Shown here: positions 53,175 through 63,265 of the stretch, one piece after another | How positions within the stretch are numbered: the first letter of the stretch is position 1 | Layout: each line of letters begins with the position of its first letter | Assembly: GCA_903850335.1 (NCBI GenBank) | Contig: CAINLJ010000013.1 | Coordinates: 1-64,000, forward strand | DNA from: an uncultured Bacteroidia bacterium | GTDB taxonomy: Bacteria > Bacteroidota > Bacteroidia > Bacteroidales > Prolixibacteraceae | Direction: 5' to 3' | DNA: 64,000 nt | The notes under the pieces: model-generated | The model's database searches: none | What the model was told of the DNA's origin: nothing | The model's input: only the letters and a program-made list of their open reading frames with translations | Translations under genes and position numbers: made by a program

Positions 53175-56100
53175 TTAAAAAGAGACTTTTACACCTAAGT
53201 TGAATACCCGGTAAACTGGGAATGTGGTGTAGCTGCCCTCCGGTCCAAAGTCTTTGGACTTCATTTTATCCCATGTAATCAAGTTCTGTCCGCTTAGTAA
53301 AACTCTCACTCTCGATACAGAAATAGCTTTCGCCACTGAACCGGGGAGTGTATAGGCCAACTCCAGATTCTTTAGACGTAAATAAGACCTGTTATAGTTG
53401 TAGTAATCACTTGCCTGTTGATTAACGGTCTGGGCCAGTGAAAGTGCGGGAGCTGTAATTTTAGCTTTGCTGGCATATCTCTCAGCTGTCCATGCATTTG
53501 CATGCAATGCACCAAAAACCCCATCATAATCAGTTTCATATACACCTTGTCCGGAGTAAATTGTAGAATATTTCCCAACACCCTGGAAAATTAAACTTAA
53601 GTCAAAAGACTTGTAGGTAGCACCACCCCTGAAAGCATAAGTTACCAGAGGGAGGGCACCATAACCAATCGGCGCTTTATCCCGTTCATCAATCTTTCCA
53701 TCTTTGTTCAGATCCTGATATTTAAGGTCGCCAACCCTAGGGGTTCCAAAACCATACACCAAAGTATTTGAATTCAATTCAGCCTGGGTATTAAAGAATC
53801 CGTTCCCATTACTGTAATCTACTAAATAGCCAAACTCCTGTCCATATGAATAACCTTCCTGAACTTTTCTATAGGTGTAATCTGCAGATTTTACAGGCTC
53901 ATTCACCTTAACAAGGGTATTTTTCGCATAACTAAATGTACCGCCAAAGCTGATTGTCAGATTGTGATTGATCATTTTATTGTAATCAGCAGTAATCTCA
54001 TAACCTTTATTTTTGAAAATACCGACGTTGCTTTGAGGATAATTGGCTAAAGGAACACCCTGGTAAAGTGGAACAGTTGCTACTGCACTGACAATCATAT
54101 TATCCATCTGTTCCTTGAAAACGTCTACTGAGACAAAGAGTGAATTGAAAAACCCCATATCCAGGCCTAAGTTTTGTTTTGTTGATACCTCAGCCTTTAT
54201 GTTAGGATTACCAACCTGATTTTCATTGACTGTGTACTGCAGATATCCGATAGTGCCACCAGTGGTAACCGTGATGTTGTCAAGATAAGCAAAACGGGCA
54301 AGACCACTTTGGTCGTTAGCTGTCTTACCGTATGAACCCCTTATCTTCAGATTACTCAGCCATTTAAGATTGGCCATAAACTCCTCATTTGATGCCACCC
54401 ATGCCACTGACGCTGAAGGAGTTGTAACATACCTGTCGCTTCGTGCGTACTGCTCTGAGCCTGAGTACCCAACGTCAAATTTTACCAGATACTTGTTATC
54501 GTAACCATAAGTACCTTCTGCACCTGAACTTATCCTGTTATACGGTAGCAATCCAGGGATGGTATTATCTGCTTTGGTCAGATTTTGGTAGAAAAAGTAA
54601 GCCATACCCCCAATCTGGTGTTTATCAAAGTTGCGCTTATAGTTTAAAGCTGCATTGTAGGTCAGATTGTAATAGAAAGAAGAAGATTTACCATAAGCTA
54701 AAGGGGTATTGTTTTCTGATCCTTTCTTTGTGAATATAAGTGTATCAGGATTACTTGAACGCAACCAGCGCTCATAATTCTGAGTTGTACTTAAGCTTCC
54801 TACCGAGTTGGTCTGATAAGCAAATATGCCGGTCAGATTCAGTCCTTTTGTAAGAAAACTCATATCCAGGTCAAGCCCAAACTGGGAGGTAATATTGGTT
54901 ACTGTGCTCCTGATATACCCCGAACGATTCAGCATTCCATAGGTAGGGTTGGCAACACGTTCTGTAGTGATCACATGACCCGGAGTAACTACGGCACCGG
55001 TTTTAGCATCAAGAAGATCCGGTGTTGCAGGCCCGTACATGGTAGGGGGAATCTGGAAAAGACTCGCATAAATATCCGCATTACTTGAACCGGCTGTCCG
55101 TTCTCTTTTAATGTTACCACTTAACCGGACATAAGCTTTCAGGTATTTATTCAGGTTCACATCAACATTTGAGCGATAATTTATCCAGGTATTGTTTGCG
55201 TCAGGGTTATATTTAGTCTGATCTGCAATAAACTGACCACCCTGATGCATAAAATTGATATTTGAATAATAACGCACTTTATCATTTCCTCCGGTTACAT
55301 TAATGCCAACACGCTGCATGGAAGCAAAACTCTTCATGTATCTGTTGTACCAGTTATTATTGGGATACATGGGATCATTGCCTGCGCGATATTTTGCTAT
55401 TTGATCAGTACTGAAAAGATAGTTCTGACCATGCCCGTCATTGTACGCAGCCTGATTTCTCAATTCCGCATAATCTCCTGAATTATAAAATGCTGGCTGG
55501 GTAGATACCTGCTGCATTGATTGATCAAGGCTAGCAGTAATTTGAGCCCCCCCCTTTTTACCGCGTTTGGTGGTAATGACCATCAACCCATTTGCACCCT
55601 GAATACCATAGAGTGCCTCAGTTGAAGCATCTTTAAGTATTGTTACAGATTCGATTTCATTGGCACTGATGTAATCAAGGGTCTGGTTACTGTTATAAGC
55701 AACAATAATTCCGTCGATCATTACCATTGGGCCATTTCCTCTGGCACCTGAAAGACCACGTATATATAAATTGGTATTTGCCCTGGATAATTCAGAAGTG
55801 GTTTCCTGAGTAGTTAATCCTGCAAGACGTCCGGCAAAAGCCATTGTCAGGTTTGCAACCGGCGATTTTTCGAGTTCCGTGCCACTCACTGTTGCTACAG
55901 ATCCCGAAATATCATTTCTCAGCTGGGAAGTATAACCCAACTGAATCAATTCACCCTTTTTGTGGGCGTCCCATCTCAGCTGAACATCAATCCGTTCATT
56001 GTCTCCTGTGGATACCTTTTTGGTGGTATATCCATAACCGGAGAAAACAAGCTGCTTGATTTCAGAATTACTGATGGTGTATTCACCCTTTAAATTGGTA

Positions 56101-56294
56101 GTTGTGCCGATTTGGCCACTTTCGTCATTAATTGTTACACCGGCCAGTGGTTTTCCAAATTCATCAGTAACAATCCCATTGAAAGAAGCCGCCAGCTTCT
56201 GCGCACTAACTGTTGTTCCCAGGGAGAACATAAGCATTAACGCCAGCAGCAATGTTCTTTTAATCATTAATTTATGTATCATATGATTTATCAT
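53175..56294 (-). CDS. SusC-type TonB-dependent transporter
   Basis: This 1039-aa transporter has a signal peptide (core TLLLALMLMFSLGTTVSAQ; the start may be at 56294, 56282 or 56267). A CarboxypepD-regulatory-like domain (SFNGIVTDEFGKPLAGVTI) follows, then the plug (SGARGNGPMVMIDGI; VTILKDASTEALYGIQGANG) and a barrel ending YRVFNLGVKVSF. It has no STN domain, so it does not signal to a FecR protein. It forms a transporter with the SusD 39 bp downstream and lies 26 bp below another SusD, giving a tandem pair. Confidence 0.95.
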   Translation of the reverse strand: MINHMIHKLMIKRTLLLALMLMFSLGTTVSAQKLAASFNGIVTDEFGKPLAGVTINDESGQIGTTTNLKGEYTISNSEIKQLVFSGYGYTTKKVSTGDNERIDVQLRWDAHKKGELIQLGYTSQLRNDISGSVATVSGTELEKSPVANLTMAFAGRLAGLTTQETTSELSRANTNLYIRGLSGARGNGPMVMIDGIIVAYNSNQTLDYISANEIESVTILKDASTEALYGIQGANGLMVITTKRGKKGGAQITASLDQSMQQVSTQPAFYNSGDYAELRNQAAYNDGHGQNYLFSTDQIAKYRAGNDPMYPNNNWYNRYMKSFASMQRVGINVTGGNDKVRYYSNINFMHQGGQFIADQTKYNPDANNTWINYRSNVDVNLNKYLKAYVRLSGNIKRERTAGSSNADIYASLFQIPPTMYGPATPDLLDAKTGAVVTPGHVITTERVANPTYGMLNRSGYIRSTVTNITSQFGLDLDMSFLTKGLNLTGIFAYQTNSVGSLSTTQNYERWLRSSNPDTLIFTKKGSENNTPLAYGKSSSFYYNLTYNAALNYKRNFDKHQIGGMAYFFYQNLTKADNTIPGLLPYNRISSGAEGTYGYDNKYLVKFDVGYSGSEQYARSDRYVTTPSASVAWVASNEEFMANLKWLSNLKIRGSYGKTANDQSGLARFAYLDNITVTTGGTIGYLQYTVNENQVGNPNIKAEVSTKQNLGLDMGFFNSLFVSVDVFKEQMDNMIVSAVATVPLYQGVPLANYPQSNVGIFKNKGYEITADYNKMINHNLTISFGGTFSYAKNTLVKVNEPVKSADYTYRKVQEGYSYGQEFGYLVDYSNGNGFFNTQAELNSNTLVYGFGTPRVGDLKYQDLNKDGKIDERDKAPIGYGALPLVTYAFRGGATYKSFDLSLIFQGVGKYSTIYSGQGVYETDYDGVFGALHANAWTAERYASKAKITAPALSLAQTVNQQASDYYNYNRSYLRLKNLELAYTLPGSVAKAISVSRVRVLLSGQNLITWDKMKSKDFGPEGSYTTFPVYRVFNLGVKVSF

Positions 56295-56320
56295 TTTAAG
56301 GCTTTAAATAACTTTTATTG

Positions 56321-58228
56321 CTACCAACCTGTATTTTGCCAATCTGTACCTGTACTGGCTTTTAAGGCGTTTGCCTCATTCAGCGGAATAGGTAACCAGA
56401 GCCACTTATTGGTGTAATTCAAACGCTCATTGGCACGAACTGTACGACGGGCATAGGAATAAGTACCATCAGAATTTCGTGTAATTGCCATGGCAGTAAC
56501 CCAACGGTCTGTCTTTGAAAGATCCCCGGTAGGCAGTGACCAGCGGCGTATATCAAAATAACGGTTTTCTTCCAAAGCAAGCTCGACTCTGCGTTCATTC
56601 CTGATCCTTAGAATTAAATCCTCCTTAGATAAGGATGAGGGTAAATCGGGCATACCCGCTCTGCTCCTGATCTCATTTACAGCTGTGGTAGCTTCATCCA
56701 ATACTCCCGCTTCAGCGGCAGCCTCTGCAAAATTCAGTATTATTTCACCCAGACGGAAAAGTTTGTAATTGGCACCTCCTACCGGATTATCATTTCCTGC
56801 ATTGGGATGGAGAAATTTCCTTTCAAAATAACCTGTACGTGTTGCCTTTCTTGTAGTTGCATGGATCCCGGTTTGTGGTTCACCAATATAGGTAGAAATA
56901 ATTCTGGTTCTGTTGCCTGCTGATGCCGGATAATTCTCGAATGATTGCGGAACTTCAGGAAAACTCCAGGAACATTTTCTTTTAGATCCATTATAATAAA
57001 TAGAGGCATAAAAACGGGGATCCCTGTTTGCATAAGGGTCAGTCGCAGAATATAACTTATTGGCAGAATTGTAGTTCGGCTGCAGATGTTGATCATCAAG
57101 ATAAGGGTTTGCCAGATTAAGAATAGGCTGCCCATCGCTTGTTTCATAAGAATCAACCAACTCCTGTGAGGGGCATGTCCCCGATTTGTAGCCATCCTGT
57201 GCGCCAATACCATCAATATCCCAGATATTACCCTGACCATCGCGGCTCTGATAGATTGTCTCCTGGTCTACCGGAGTGGATGAATAAGCCATTGAATTGC
57301 AAAAATATTCATTGTAGAGCGCTGCATGGGTGTCCTTATTCGTTCCTATATAAGCCACATCTGAAAGAAAAGTCTGCGGAAAATTCACATTATTATAAAG
57401 CTGGTAACCATTTGCCTTCAGATTTGCCAACGAGGTTTTGTTTACTGTATAAGCCTCCTGCCAGTAATTCTGCCCGCCATTGTATAGCGGACTTGCGGCA
57501 AAAAGGATCATTTTCGATTTAATCGCTTCAGCCATTGCTTTATTAACCCGACCGGCTTCACTCGCGGTGGTTATCCTCCAGGGTAATTCGGCAGTTGCCA
57601 GAGCCACGTCACAATCTGAAATAATGAATTTTACCACATTGTAATAACTCTCCTTAGTTAATTTGGAGAAGTTGTCAGAATAGTTAAAAGGTACTTTTTC
57701 GATTGCCAGTGCAGGTCCAAACCATTTTAACAATTCTGAATAATAATATGCCCTGAGCAGGTATGCTTCTGCTTTCCAACGTTTTCTATCGGTTTCGCTC
57801 AACACGGTAGCTTTGTCAATACGACTAAGGAATACGGTGCAATTGCGGATGGAATTCCAGTATCCAGCCCAATAATTTCCATTATTTCCATCTGTGTTAC
57901 CCCATCCTCCATCTCTCAGTGCGTGACTGCTTGCAGAAGCACCACCATTATACATACTGCCTGACACAAGGGATGGTTCAGCCTCAGCGTCGGTATCCCA
58001 TGCTTCATCGCTGGCATCAACGGGACCCCTCATCCAAAAGAAATATCTTGTCCCTTTTGCAGGCATGTTCGTATAGCAACTATTCAGGAAAGCACCCACT
58101 TTATCATTGTCGGCAAAAACCTGATCCATGGTCAATTTACCGTCGGGCGCCATATCCAACGCCTTTTTGCATGAACCTAAGGTTATTATCAATAATATTA
58201 GAGGTAAAACGATATATTTAATTTTCAT
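56321..58228 (-). CDS. SusD/RagB-type lipoprotein
   Basis: This 635-aa lipoprotein (lipobox ITLGSC) belongs to the family: KVGAFLNSCYTNM, WKAEAYLLRAYYYSELLKWFG, LFRLGEIILNFAEAAAEA and RRVELALEENRYFDIRRW. It is homologous to the second SusD of the locus but lacks the inserted module. It lies 19 bp downstream of its SusC partner and should bind the incoming glycan on the cell surface. Confidence 0.94.
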   Translation of the reverse strand: MKIKYIVLPLILLIITLGSCKKALDMAPDGKLTMDQVFADNDKVGAFLNSCYTNMPAKGTRYFFWMRGPVDASDEAWDTDAEAEPSLVSGSMYNGGASASSHALRDGGWGNTDGNNGNYWAGYWNSIRNCTVFLSRIDKATVLSETDRKRWKAEAYLLRAYYYSELLKWFGPALAIEKVPFNYSDNFSKLTKESYYNVVKFIISDCDVALATAELPWRITTASEAGRVNKAMAEAIKSKMILFAASPLYNGGQNYWQEAYTVNKTSLANLKANGYQLYNNVNFPQTFLSDVAYIGTNKDTHAALYNEYFCNSMAYSSTPVDQETIYQSRDGQGNIWDIDGIGAQDGYKSGTCPSQELVDSYETSDGQPILNLANPYLDDQHLQPNYNSANKLYSATDPYANRDPRFYASIYYNGSKRKCSWSFPEVPQSFENYPASAGNRTRIISTYIGEPQTGIHATTRKATRTGYFERKFLHPNAGNDNPVGGANYKLFRLGEIILNFAEAAAEAGVLDEATTAVNEIRSRAGMPDLPSSLSKEDLILRIRNERRVELALEENRYFDIRRWSLPTGDLSKTDRWVTAMAITRNSDGTYSYARRTVRANERLNYTNKWLWLPIPLNEANALKASTGTDWQNTGW

Positions 58229-58247
58229 ATTTTCTATAATTTGAAGT

Positions 58248-61200
58248 TTAGAAAGTAATGTTCACGCCAATGTTTTTCATTTTTGTCTGCTGATAGGTGA
58301 GTGAACCTGAAGTTTCCGGATCAAGGTGAGCCATTCTCAGGTTATCCCATGTGAATAAGTTATCTCCACTAATGAATATACGCATCTTGCTAACTCCCAA
58401 CATCTTAAGCATTCCATCAGGAAGGGTATAAGAGAGCTCAAGATTTTTCAGCCTGACAAACGAGCGATCCATAATAAAGAAGCTGTTGGCTCTGTGGTTA
58501 GCATTACTCAACGTGCTAAGTGCAGGATAGGTAATCTTTTGACCTGCAGCATAACGCTCGGCAGTCCAGGCAGTTCTGGTATAACCGAAGTAAGTTCCCA
58601 GTTTGGTGTTTTCGTAAGTTCCCTGGTTGCCATAGTTGCTTGAATAATGGGAAACACCCTGGAAAAAAGTGGTAAGATCAAATGCCTTATAATGAAGGCT
58701 GATCGTGAGACCAAAGTTAATTTCCGGTATACTTGAATAACCGATGGGTACGACATCTTTGTCATCTATAACACCATCGCCATTCTGGTCAATGTATTTA
58801 AAATCACCGACACGGGGCGAACCCGAAGCATATTTTGTCTTTGCCGAATAAACAGCCAACTCCTCGGCAGAATTAAAATAGCCGTTGCCATTACTGTAAT
58901 CTATCGCATAGCCGGTTGCCTGACCTAGCCTGTAACCGGTCGATCCGTATCTCATCATATAGGATGCATCCCGGATCTGTTCATCAAGAAACTTCACCTT
59001 GTTATGATTAAACCCGTAGTTACCCATCACCATCAGCGAGAAATCTTTAGTCACCGCCTTATTATAGGTGATTTCAGCCTCAAAACCGGAATTGTCAACT
59101 AATCCCATATTTACTTTTGGAAGATTACCAAGTGGAACGCCCTGGAATGTAGGCACTGTACCACGTGAAATCAGGATATTACTCCGGTTTTCGATAAAAT
59201 AATCAAAAGTGAAGTTAAAATCTTTAATCAATTGTATATCAACACCAAAGTTCTTTTTCTTTGCGATTTCCCATGAGATGCTTGTATTTCCTAAAAGCCC
59301 CTGATTGATACCCTGACCAAGTCCTAGGCTACCGAGCGGACCAGTTCCTACCTGAATATCACTTTGATAAAGAAAACGTGATGATCCCATCTGATCATTA
59401 CCAACCTTACCATAAGATGCCCTAAGTTTAAGATTAGTTACTATCTTATTCTCTTTAAGGAATTTTTCGTTGCTTGCAACCCATCCCAGGGATATGGCAG
59501 GGAAAAACCCATACCTGTTTTTAGGTGCAAACTGCTCTGAACCATTGTATCCCATGTTAACTTCACCCAGGTAACGGTTGTCATAGTTATAGGTAAAACG
59601 GCTTGATAGCCCTATCACATTATAAGGAATTTCGCCTGCGGTAGTTTCCCAATTATCGCGCTGCCCTAAGATCATTCCGGTAACGTTATGTTTCCCGCCA
59701 AAAGTCCGCATATAATTGACCGATCCCTGCATATTGATATTATAACGTGAATCAACCCCCTTAGTAATGGCAAGCATGGTTTCATTGGCACGGCTAACGG
59801 CATAGGTCAGCAGGTCGTTTGTAGCATCAACATTGGCAGAATATTGGCGTTCGTTTTTATAACCATCTTCAGCCGAAGTTGCTTTGGTGTCGAAGGAGAT
59901 CATCCCCTTGGCACTTAAACCCTTGGTAACAAGACTTCCCAAATCCCAGTTCACCCCAAACGATGAATTAAGATTAGACCTTACCTCCTTGCGATAACCA
60001 TACCTGTTCATAATCTCAAACGCAGTTCTGTCAAGATATGTAGGATAAATAATCTGCCCGGGTGCAACTCCAAAACCACCTAAGGTTGTTGGTCCCGGAG
60101 TGATTGGAAGAATTGTCTGTGCCTGATAGATTAAATCTGACATCATCCAGGAAGTACTGCCACCATAAAGAGTTGCTGAGGGCATGTTCACTTGTTCGAT
60201 ATAACTGCCTATGTTTAAAAAAGCTTTTACTGACTTGGAAACTTTATAATCTAAATTGGCCCTGAAGTTATAACGGTCCATATAGGATGAGGGATCATAT
60301 CCCAATACAGAATTTGGTTCAGTTTTTAAGTTACCACCCTGATGAAAATAGGCACCATTTATAAAATAAGTCAGCTTGTTCGTACCACCGTTAGCGTTAA
60401 TGTTAACGCGTGTAGATGGTGCATATTTTGAGAATGTTTCCCGATAATAATCATGGTCGGGGTACATGTACTTTAGAAGTGTGGCTTTATTTGCATAATT
60501 CGCATCACTTTTATTAAGACCTGCAAGTGGATTGGCATATTTATCCATTACCGCCTGAGAGAATGGAAGTGGGGATATATTGTCATTGGCAGACGCTTCA
60601 TTACGCAATTTCATATATTCAACGGAATGAAGACGTTCAGGTTCTCGGGTTAATGAAGTGAAACTCTGTAAAGCACTAACTGTCAACTCTGCTTTCCCTT
60701 CCAAACCACGTCGTGTAGTGATCAGAATAACACCGTTAGCGCCACGTACACCAAATACTGCAGTGGCAGAAGCATCTTTCAGAACCGTTACCGATTCTAC
60801 CTCATTAGCGTCAATCGTACGAATATTATCACGTGGAACTCCGTCTATAAGTACTAATGGGGCTGTACCATTTGTCGTAGCTGCTCCACGTAAATACATG
60901 GTAGCATCATCACGGCCAGGCTGACCACCCGCTGACTGAACAGAGGTCAACCCAGGTAACCTGCCAGCCAGTGCAATTGCTAAACTACCGGCATTACTTT
61001 GCATTAACTGGGTCTTTGGTACCGAAGCCACAGCTCCTGTAACCGATACCTTCTTCTGCGTTCCGTATGCGACAACAACGACTTGTTCAATATCAACAAC
61101 AGCCTCTTTTAACGTGACATTAATGGTGTTCTTTCCGGAAACCGGAAATTCCTGCGACAATAAACCAACAAACGAATAAACAAGAACAGCTCCTTGCTCT

Positions 61201-61406
61201 TTTTGAATCTTGATTTGATACATTCCTTCTGAATCTGAAAGCACACCATTGCTGGTTCCTTTCTCAACAATTGTTACACCGGGGATTGGCGCCCCGTTAG
61301 CATCGGACACTTTACCTTTTATTTGAGAAAATAGCTGTTGACTTAACATTAGCAATATTCCAAATAAAAGCATTATTTGCCAAAGCTTCCCTTTAGTTAC
61401 GTTCAT
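58248..61406 (-). CDS. SusC-type TonB-dependent transporter
   Basis: This 1052-aa transporter has a signal peptide (IMLLFGILLMLSQQLFSQ) and a CarboxypepD-like domain (IKGKVSDANGAPIPGVTIV). The plug begins at VVVAYGTQKKVSVTGAVAS and has VTVLKDASATAVFGVRGANG; a 22-strand-type barrel ends MKNIGVNITF. No STN domain is present. It is the first transporter of the PUL, 87 bp below the surface lipoprotein gene. Confidence 0.95.
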   Translation of the reverse strand: MNVTKGKLWQIMLLFGILLMLSQQLFSQIKGKVSDANGAPIPGVTIVEKGTSNGVLSDSEGMYQIKIQKEQGAVLVYSFVGLLSQEFPVSGKNTINVTLKEAVVDIEQVVVVAYGTQKKVSVTGAVASVPKTQLMQSNAGSLAIALAGRLPGLTSVQSAGGQPGRDDATMYLRGAATTNGTAPLVLIDGVPRDNIRTIDANEVESVTVLKDASATAVFGVRGANGVILITTRRGLEGKAELTVSALQSFTSLTREPERLHSVEYMKLRNEASANDNISPLPFSQAVMDKYANPLAGLNKSDANYANKATLLKYMYPDHDYYRETFSKYAPSTRVNINANGGTNKLTYFINGAYFHQGGNLKTEPNSVLGYDPSSYMDRYNFRANLDYKVSKSVKAFLNIGSYIEQVNMPSATLYGGSTSWMMSDLIYQAQTILPITPGPTTLGGFGVAPGQIIYPTYLDRTAFEIMNRYGYRKEVRSNLNSSFGVNWDLGSLVTKGLSAKGMISFDTKATSAEDGYKNERQYSANVDATNDLLTYAVSRANETMLAITKGVDSRYNINMQGSVNYMRTFGGKHNVTGMILGQRDNWETTAGEIPYNVIGLSSRFTYNYDNRYLGEVNMGYNGSEQFAPKNRYGFFPAISLGWVASNEKFLKENKIVTNLKLRASYGKVGNDQMGSSRFLYQSDIQVGTGPLGSLGLGQGINQGLLGNTSISWEIAKKKNFGVDIQLIKDFNFTFDYFIENRSNILISRGTVPTFQGVPLGNLPKVNMGLVDNSGFEAEITYNKAVTKDFSLMVMGNYGFNHNKVKFLDEQIRDASYMMRYGSTGYRLGQATGYAIDYSNGNGYFNSAEELAVYSAKTKYASGSPRVGDFKYIDQNGDGVIDDKDVVPIGYSSIPEINFGLTISLHYKAFDLTTFFQGVSHYSSNYGNQGTYENTKLGTYFGYTRTAWTAERYAAGQKITYPALSTLSNANHRANSFFIMDRSFVRLKNLELSYTLPDGMLKMLGVSKMRIFISGDNLFTWDNLRMAHLDPETSGSLTYQQTKMKNIGVNITF

Positions 61407-61493
61407 ACGCGAATTAGTTTAAAATTTGTGGTTTTACAATAGTTCATGCTTGTTGGATTAATTTAACATATCAAAGTATGAGATTTCTTTTCT

Positions 61494-62630
61494 TTAGTTT
61501 CTAAGTATAAGTTTCAGATCATCTATAAATGCGCTGTTATCACCTCCATGCGTATTTGTCCCTTTAATCGTGATTTTGTGATCGCCAGCTGAAGCGGTAA
61601 AAGTTTTCGTAGTATAATTCGTCCAGGTAGATGAGGTAGGTTGAATAGTACTAACCAATGCATCATCGAAAAGGATATCAAGTGTTTGTGTTTGTGTGCC
61701 ACGTTGAGCAGCCATAAAACTAAGTGCCAGATTTTGTGCTGTAAAAGTGAATGTTTGAGACATTTGTGAGTCCCCTTGTAATAATCCTGTCTGAACACCT
61801 TCAGGAGCAGTTGCAGCGCCAAATGGACTGCCATTTCTTTGTTCGCCGCCGCCACCGCTAAATGACCATACATTAGGTTGCGGATTCATCACAAAACCTG
61901 AAATAACCGGCAATTCAAACGTACCGTTAGGAACAACAGGCGTAGGAATATCGGGCGTTAGGGTTGTAAAAAATAATTCATTGCCATATAAAACTCCATC
62001 AGAAGTAACACTATATGACCTGACATAATAGTCCTGACCAAAAAGCAGACCGGTCAGCGAACTTACAAATGTGCCAATCCCTGTACCATCACTTGTTTTT
62101 GTAGTAAGGGCAATTGTCGGATGCGGATTTACATCGTAGACTACTCCGCGGGCAGAAACAGCCAGGCCAATGTCGGCAATATTACCCCCTGTTGTTGCAG
62201 TATAAAAACTGATTGCAGTTACTGGAGCAGTAGTATTTTGTTGTTTGATGATGACATTAAAATCAACACTTGCCGTTGCCCCTTTTTGATCAACAACCAT
62301 CACCTTAACTAAAGATGATTTTTTAATGCTTGTAATAATCTGGGAGAAATTGATTGTGCCACTGGTATTCGCACAACTGGTTACCGCTCCATCAGGCAAC
62401 ATAATTGGTGCCGATCCGTCAATAGGATTAGCTAGCATCTCAATCATCCTGAATTTTCCGGTTGTTGAGGCCGTACCGGCAATAGTAAAAGGATCTCCTG
62501 CATAAACTCTGGCTGATGCTGGTTGCGTGGTTAGGCTGATTGACACCGCGACCATATCTTTTTTACAACTGATAAATAAGCTTGTCACCGCCACGATAAA
62601 TGTACAAAGGAATAGAATGTTCTTTTTCAT
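61494..62630 (-). CDS. Surface glycan-binding-type lipoprotein (first PUL gene)
   Basis: This 378-aa lipoprotein (lipobox LFISCKK) begins with Ig-like sandwiches (about 25-130). A fibronectin-like repeat follows (about 130-228, ISFYTATTGGNI ... DYYVRSYSVTSDG). It ends in a galactose-binding-like jelly roll (about 235-378: GTFELPVISGF, GLLQGDSQMSQTFTF, ILFDDALV, AFIDDLKLIL). It has no catalytic motif. The position before susC rather than after susD is unusual, but the architecture fits a SusE/F-like glycan-binding protein. Its transcript should start in the 635-bp gap upstream. Confidence 0.75.
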   Translation of the reverse strand: MKKNILFLCTFIVAVTSLFISCKKDMVAVSISLTTQPASARVYAGDPFTIAGTASTTGKFRMIEMLANPIDGSAPIMLPDGAVTSCANTSGTINFSQIITSIKKSSLVKVMVVDQKGATASVDFNVIIKQQNTTAPVTAISFYTATTGGNIADIGLAVSARGVVYDVNPHPTIALTTKTSDGTGIGTFVSSLTGLLFGQDYYVRSYSVTSDGVLYGNELFFTTLTPDIPTPVVPNGTFELPVISGFVMNPQPNVWSFSGGGGEQRNGSPFGAATAPEGVQTGLLQGDSQMSQTFTFTAQNLALSFMAAQRGTQTQTLDILFDDALVSTIQPTSSTWTNYTTKTFTASAGDHKITIKGTNTHGGDNSAFIDDLKLILRN

Positions 62631-63265
62631 TGATTTGATTTGATTTTAGAAAGTAATTTATTTAGTTCATACTTTTTATATAAAATTAACACATCAAAGA
62701 TTCCCCTTAAAAGTGGTTTTAACTTGCATTTTTAGACCAATAACATGCAAATTCGTCCCTAATTTAATGGAGAAAGAATGTTATTGAAAGATTTAATGGA
62801 AATTTAACAAATACTCAATTGTCTGATTAACTATTATTTACATGCAATCACAAAAAATATGGACTAAAATTACCTACATACTTGCCTTAGACTATTAACT
62901 TGATGTGTTAAGGGTGTAAATGAAAATGCGAATGTTAAAATAACAATTAAATACAAGGTTTTAGAAGGGCCACCAGAGAAACATAACCTGAATTTTTCTT
63001 ATTTCGAAGAAATGATTTTGGAGGTAGAAAGGTGGGAAAAAAACGGGGGTATAATGGAGTAAGCTCAGTCACCCTGGTGTCATCCCTCGTATGGAAGGGA
63101 TCACATTATCAAAAAGAAATTAAATCAACAAAACGAAAAGAGAAAAACTATTCGGTAGAATCGCTTTACGGCTAAGCATTAAATTAATTAGTTGACGTCC
63201 ATGATAAATTAGTTTTTTTACTGAGGAACGAATAAGTTTTCTTCGGTAAATTAAGTTTTAAAACA
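62631..63265 (-). promoter_or_regulatory. PUL control region
   Basis: This AT-rich 635-bp gap between the regulator gene and the PUL holds no ORF that I can support. It contains an inverted repeat, TTGCAT at 62724-62729 and ATGCAA at 62745-62750 (15-base spacer), about 95 bp upstream of the first PUL gene, a plausible site for the AraC-type regulator. A short hairpin (ATCCCT/AGGGAT, 63082-63101) lies nearer the regulator gene and may mark its transcript end. Confidence 0.4.

Noticed and set aside
63082-63101. Hairpin as a certain terminator of the regulator gene
   Set aside because: The stem is only 6 bp and no T-tract follows on either strand, so it is mentioned only as part of the control region.
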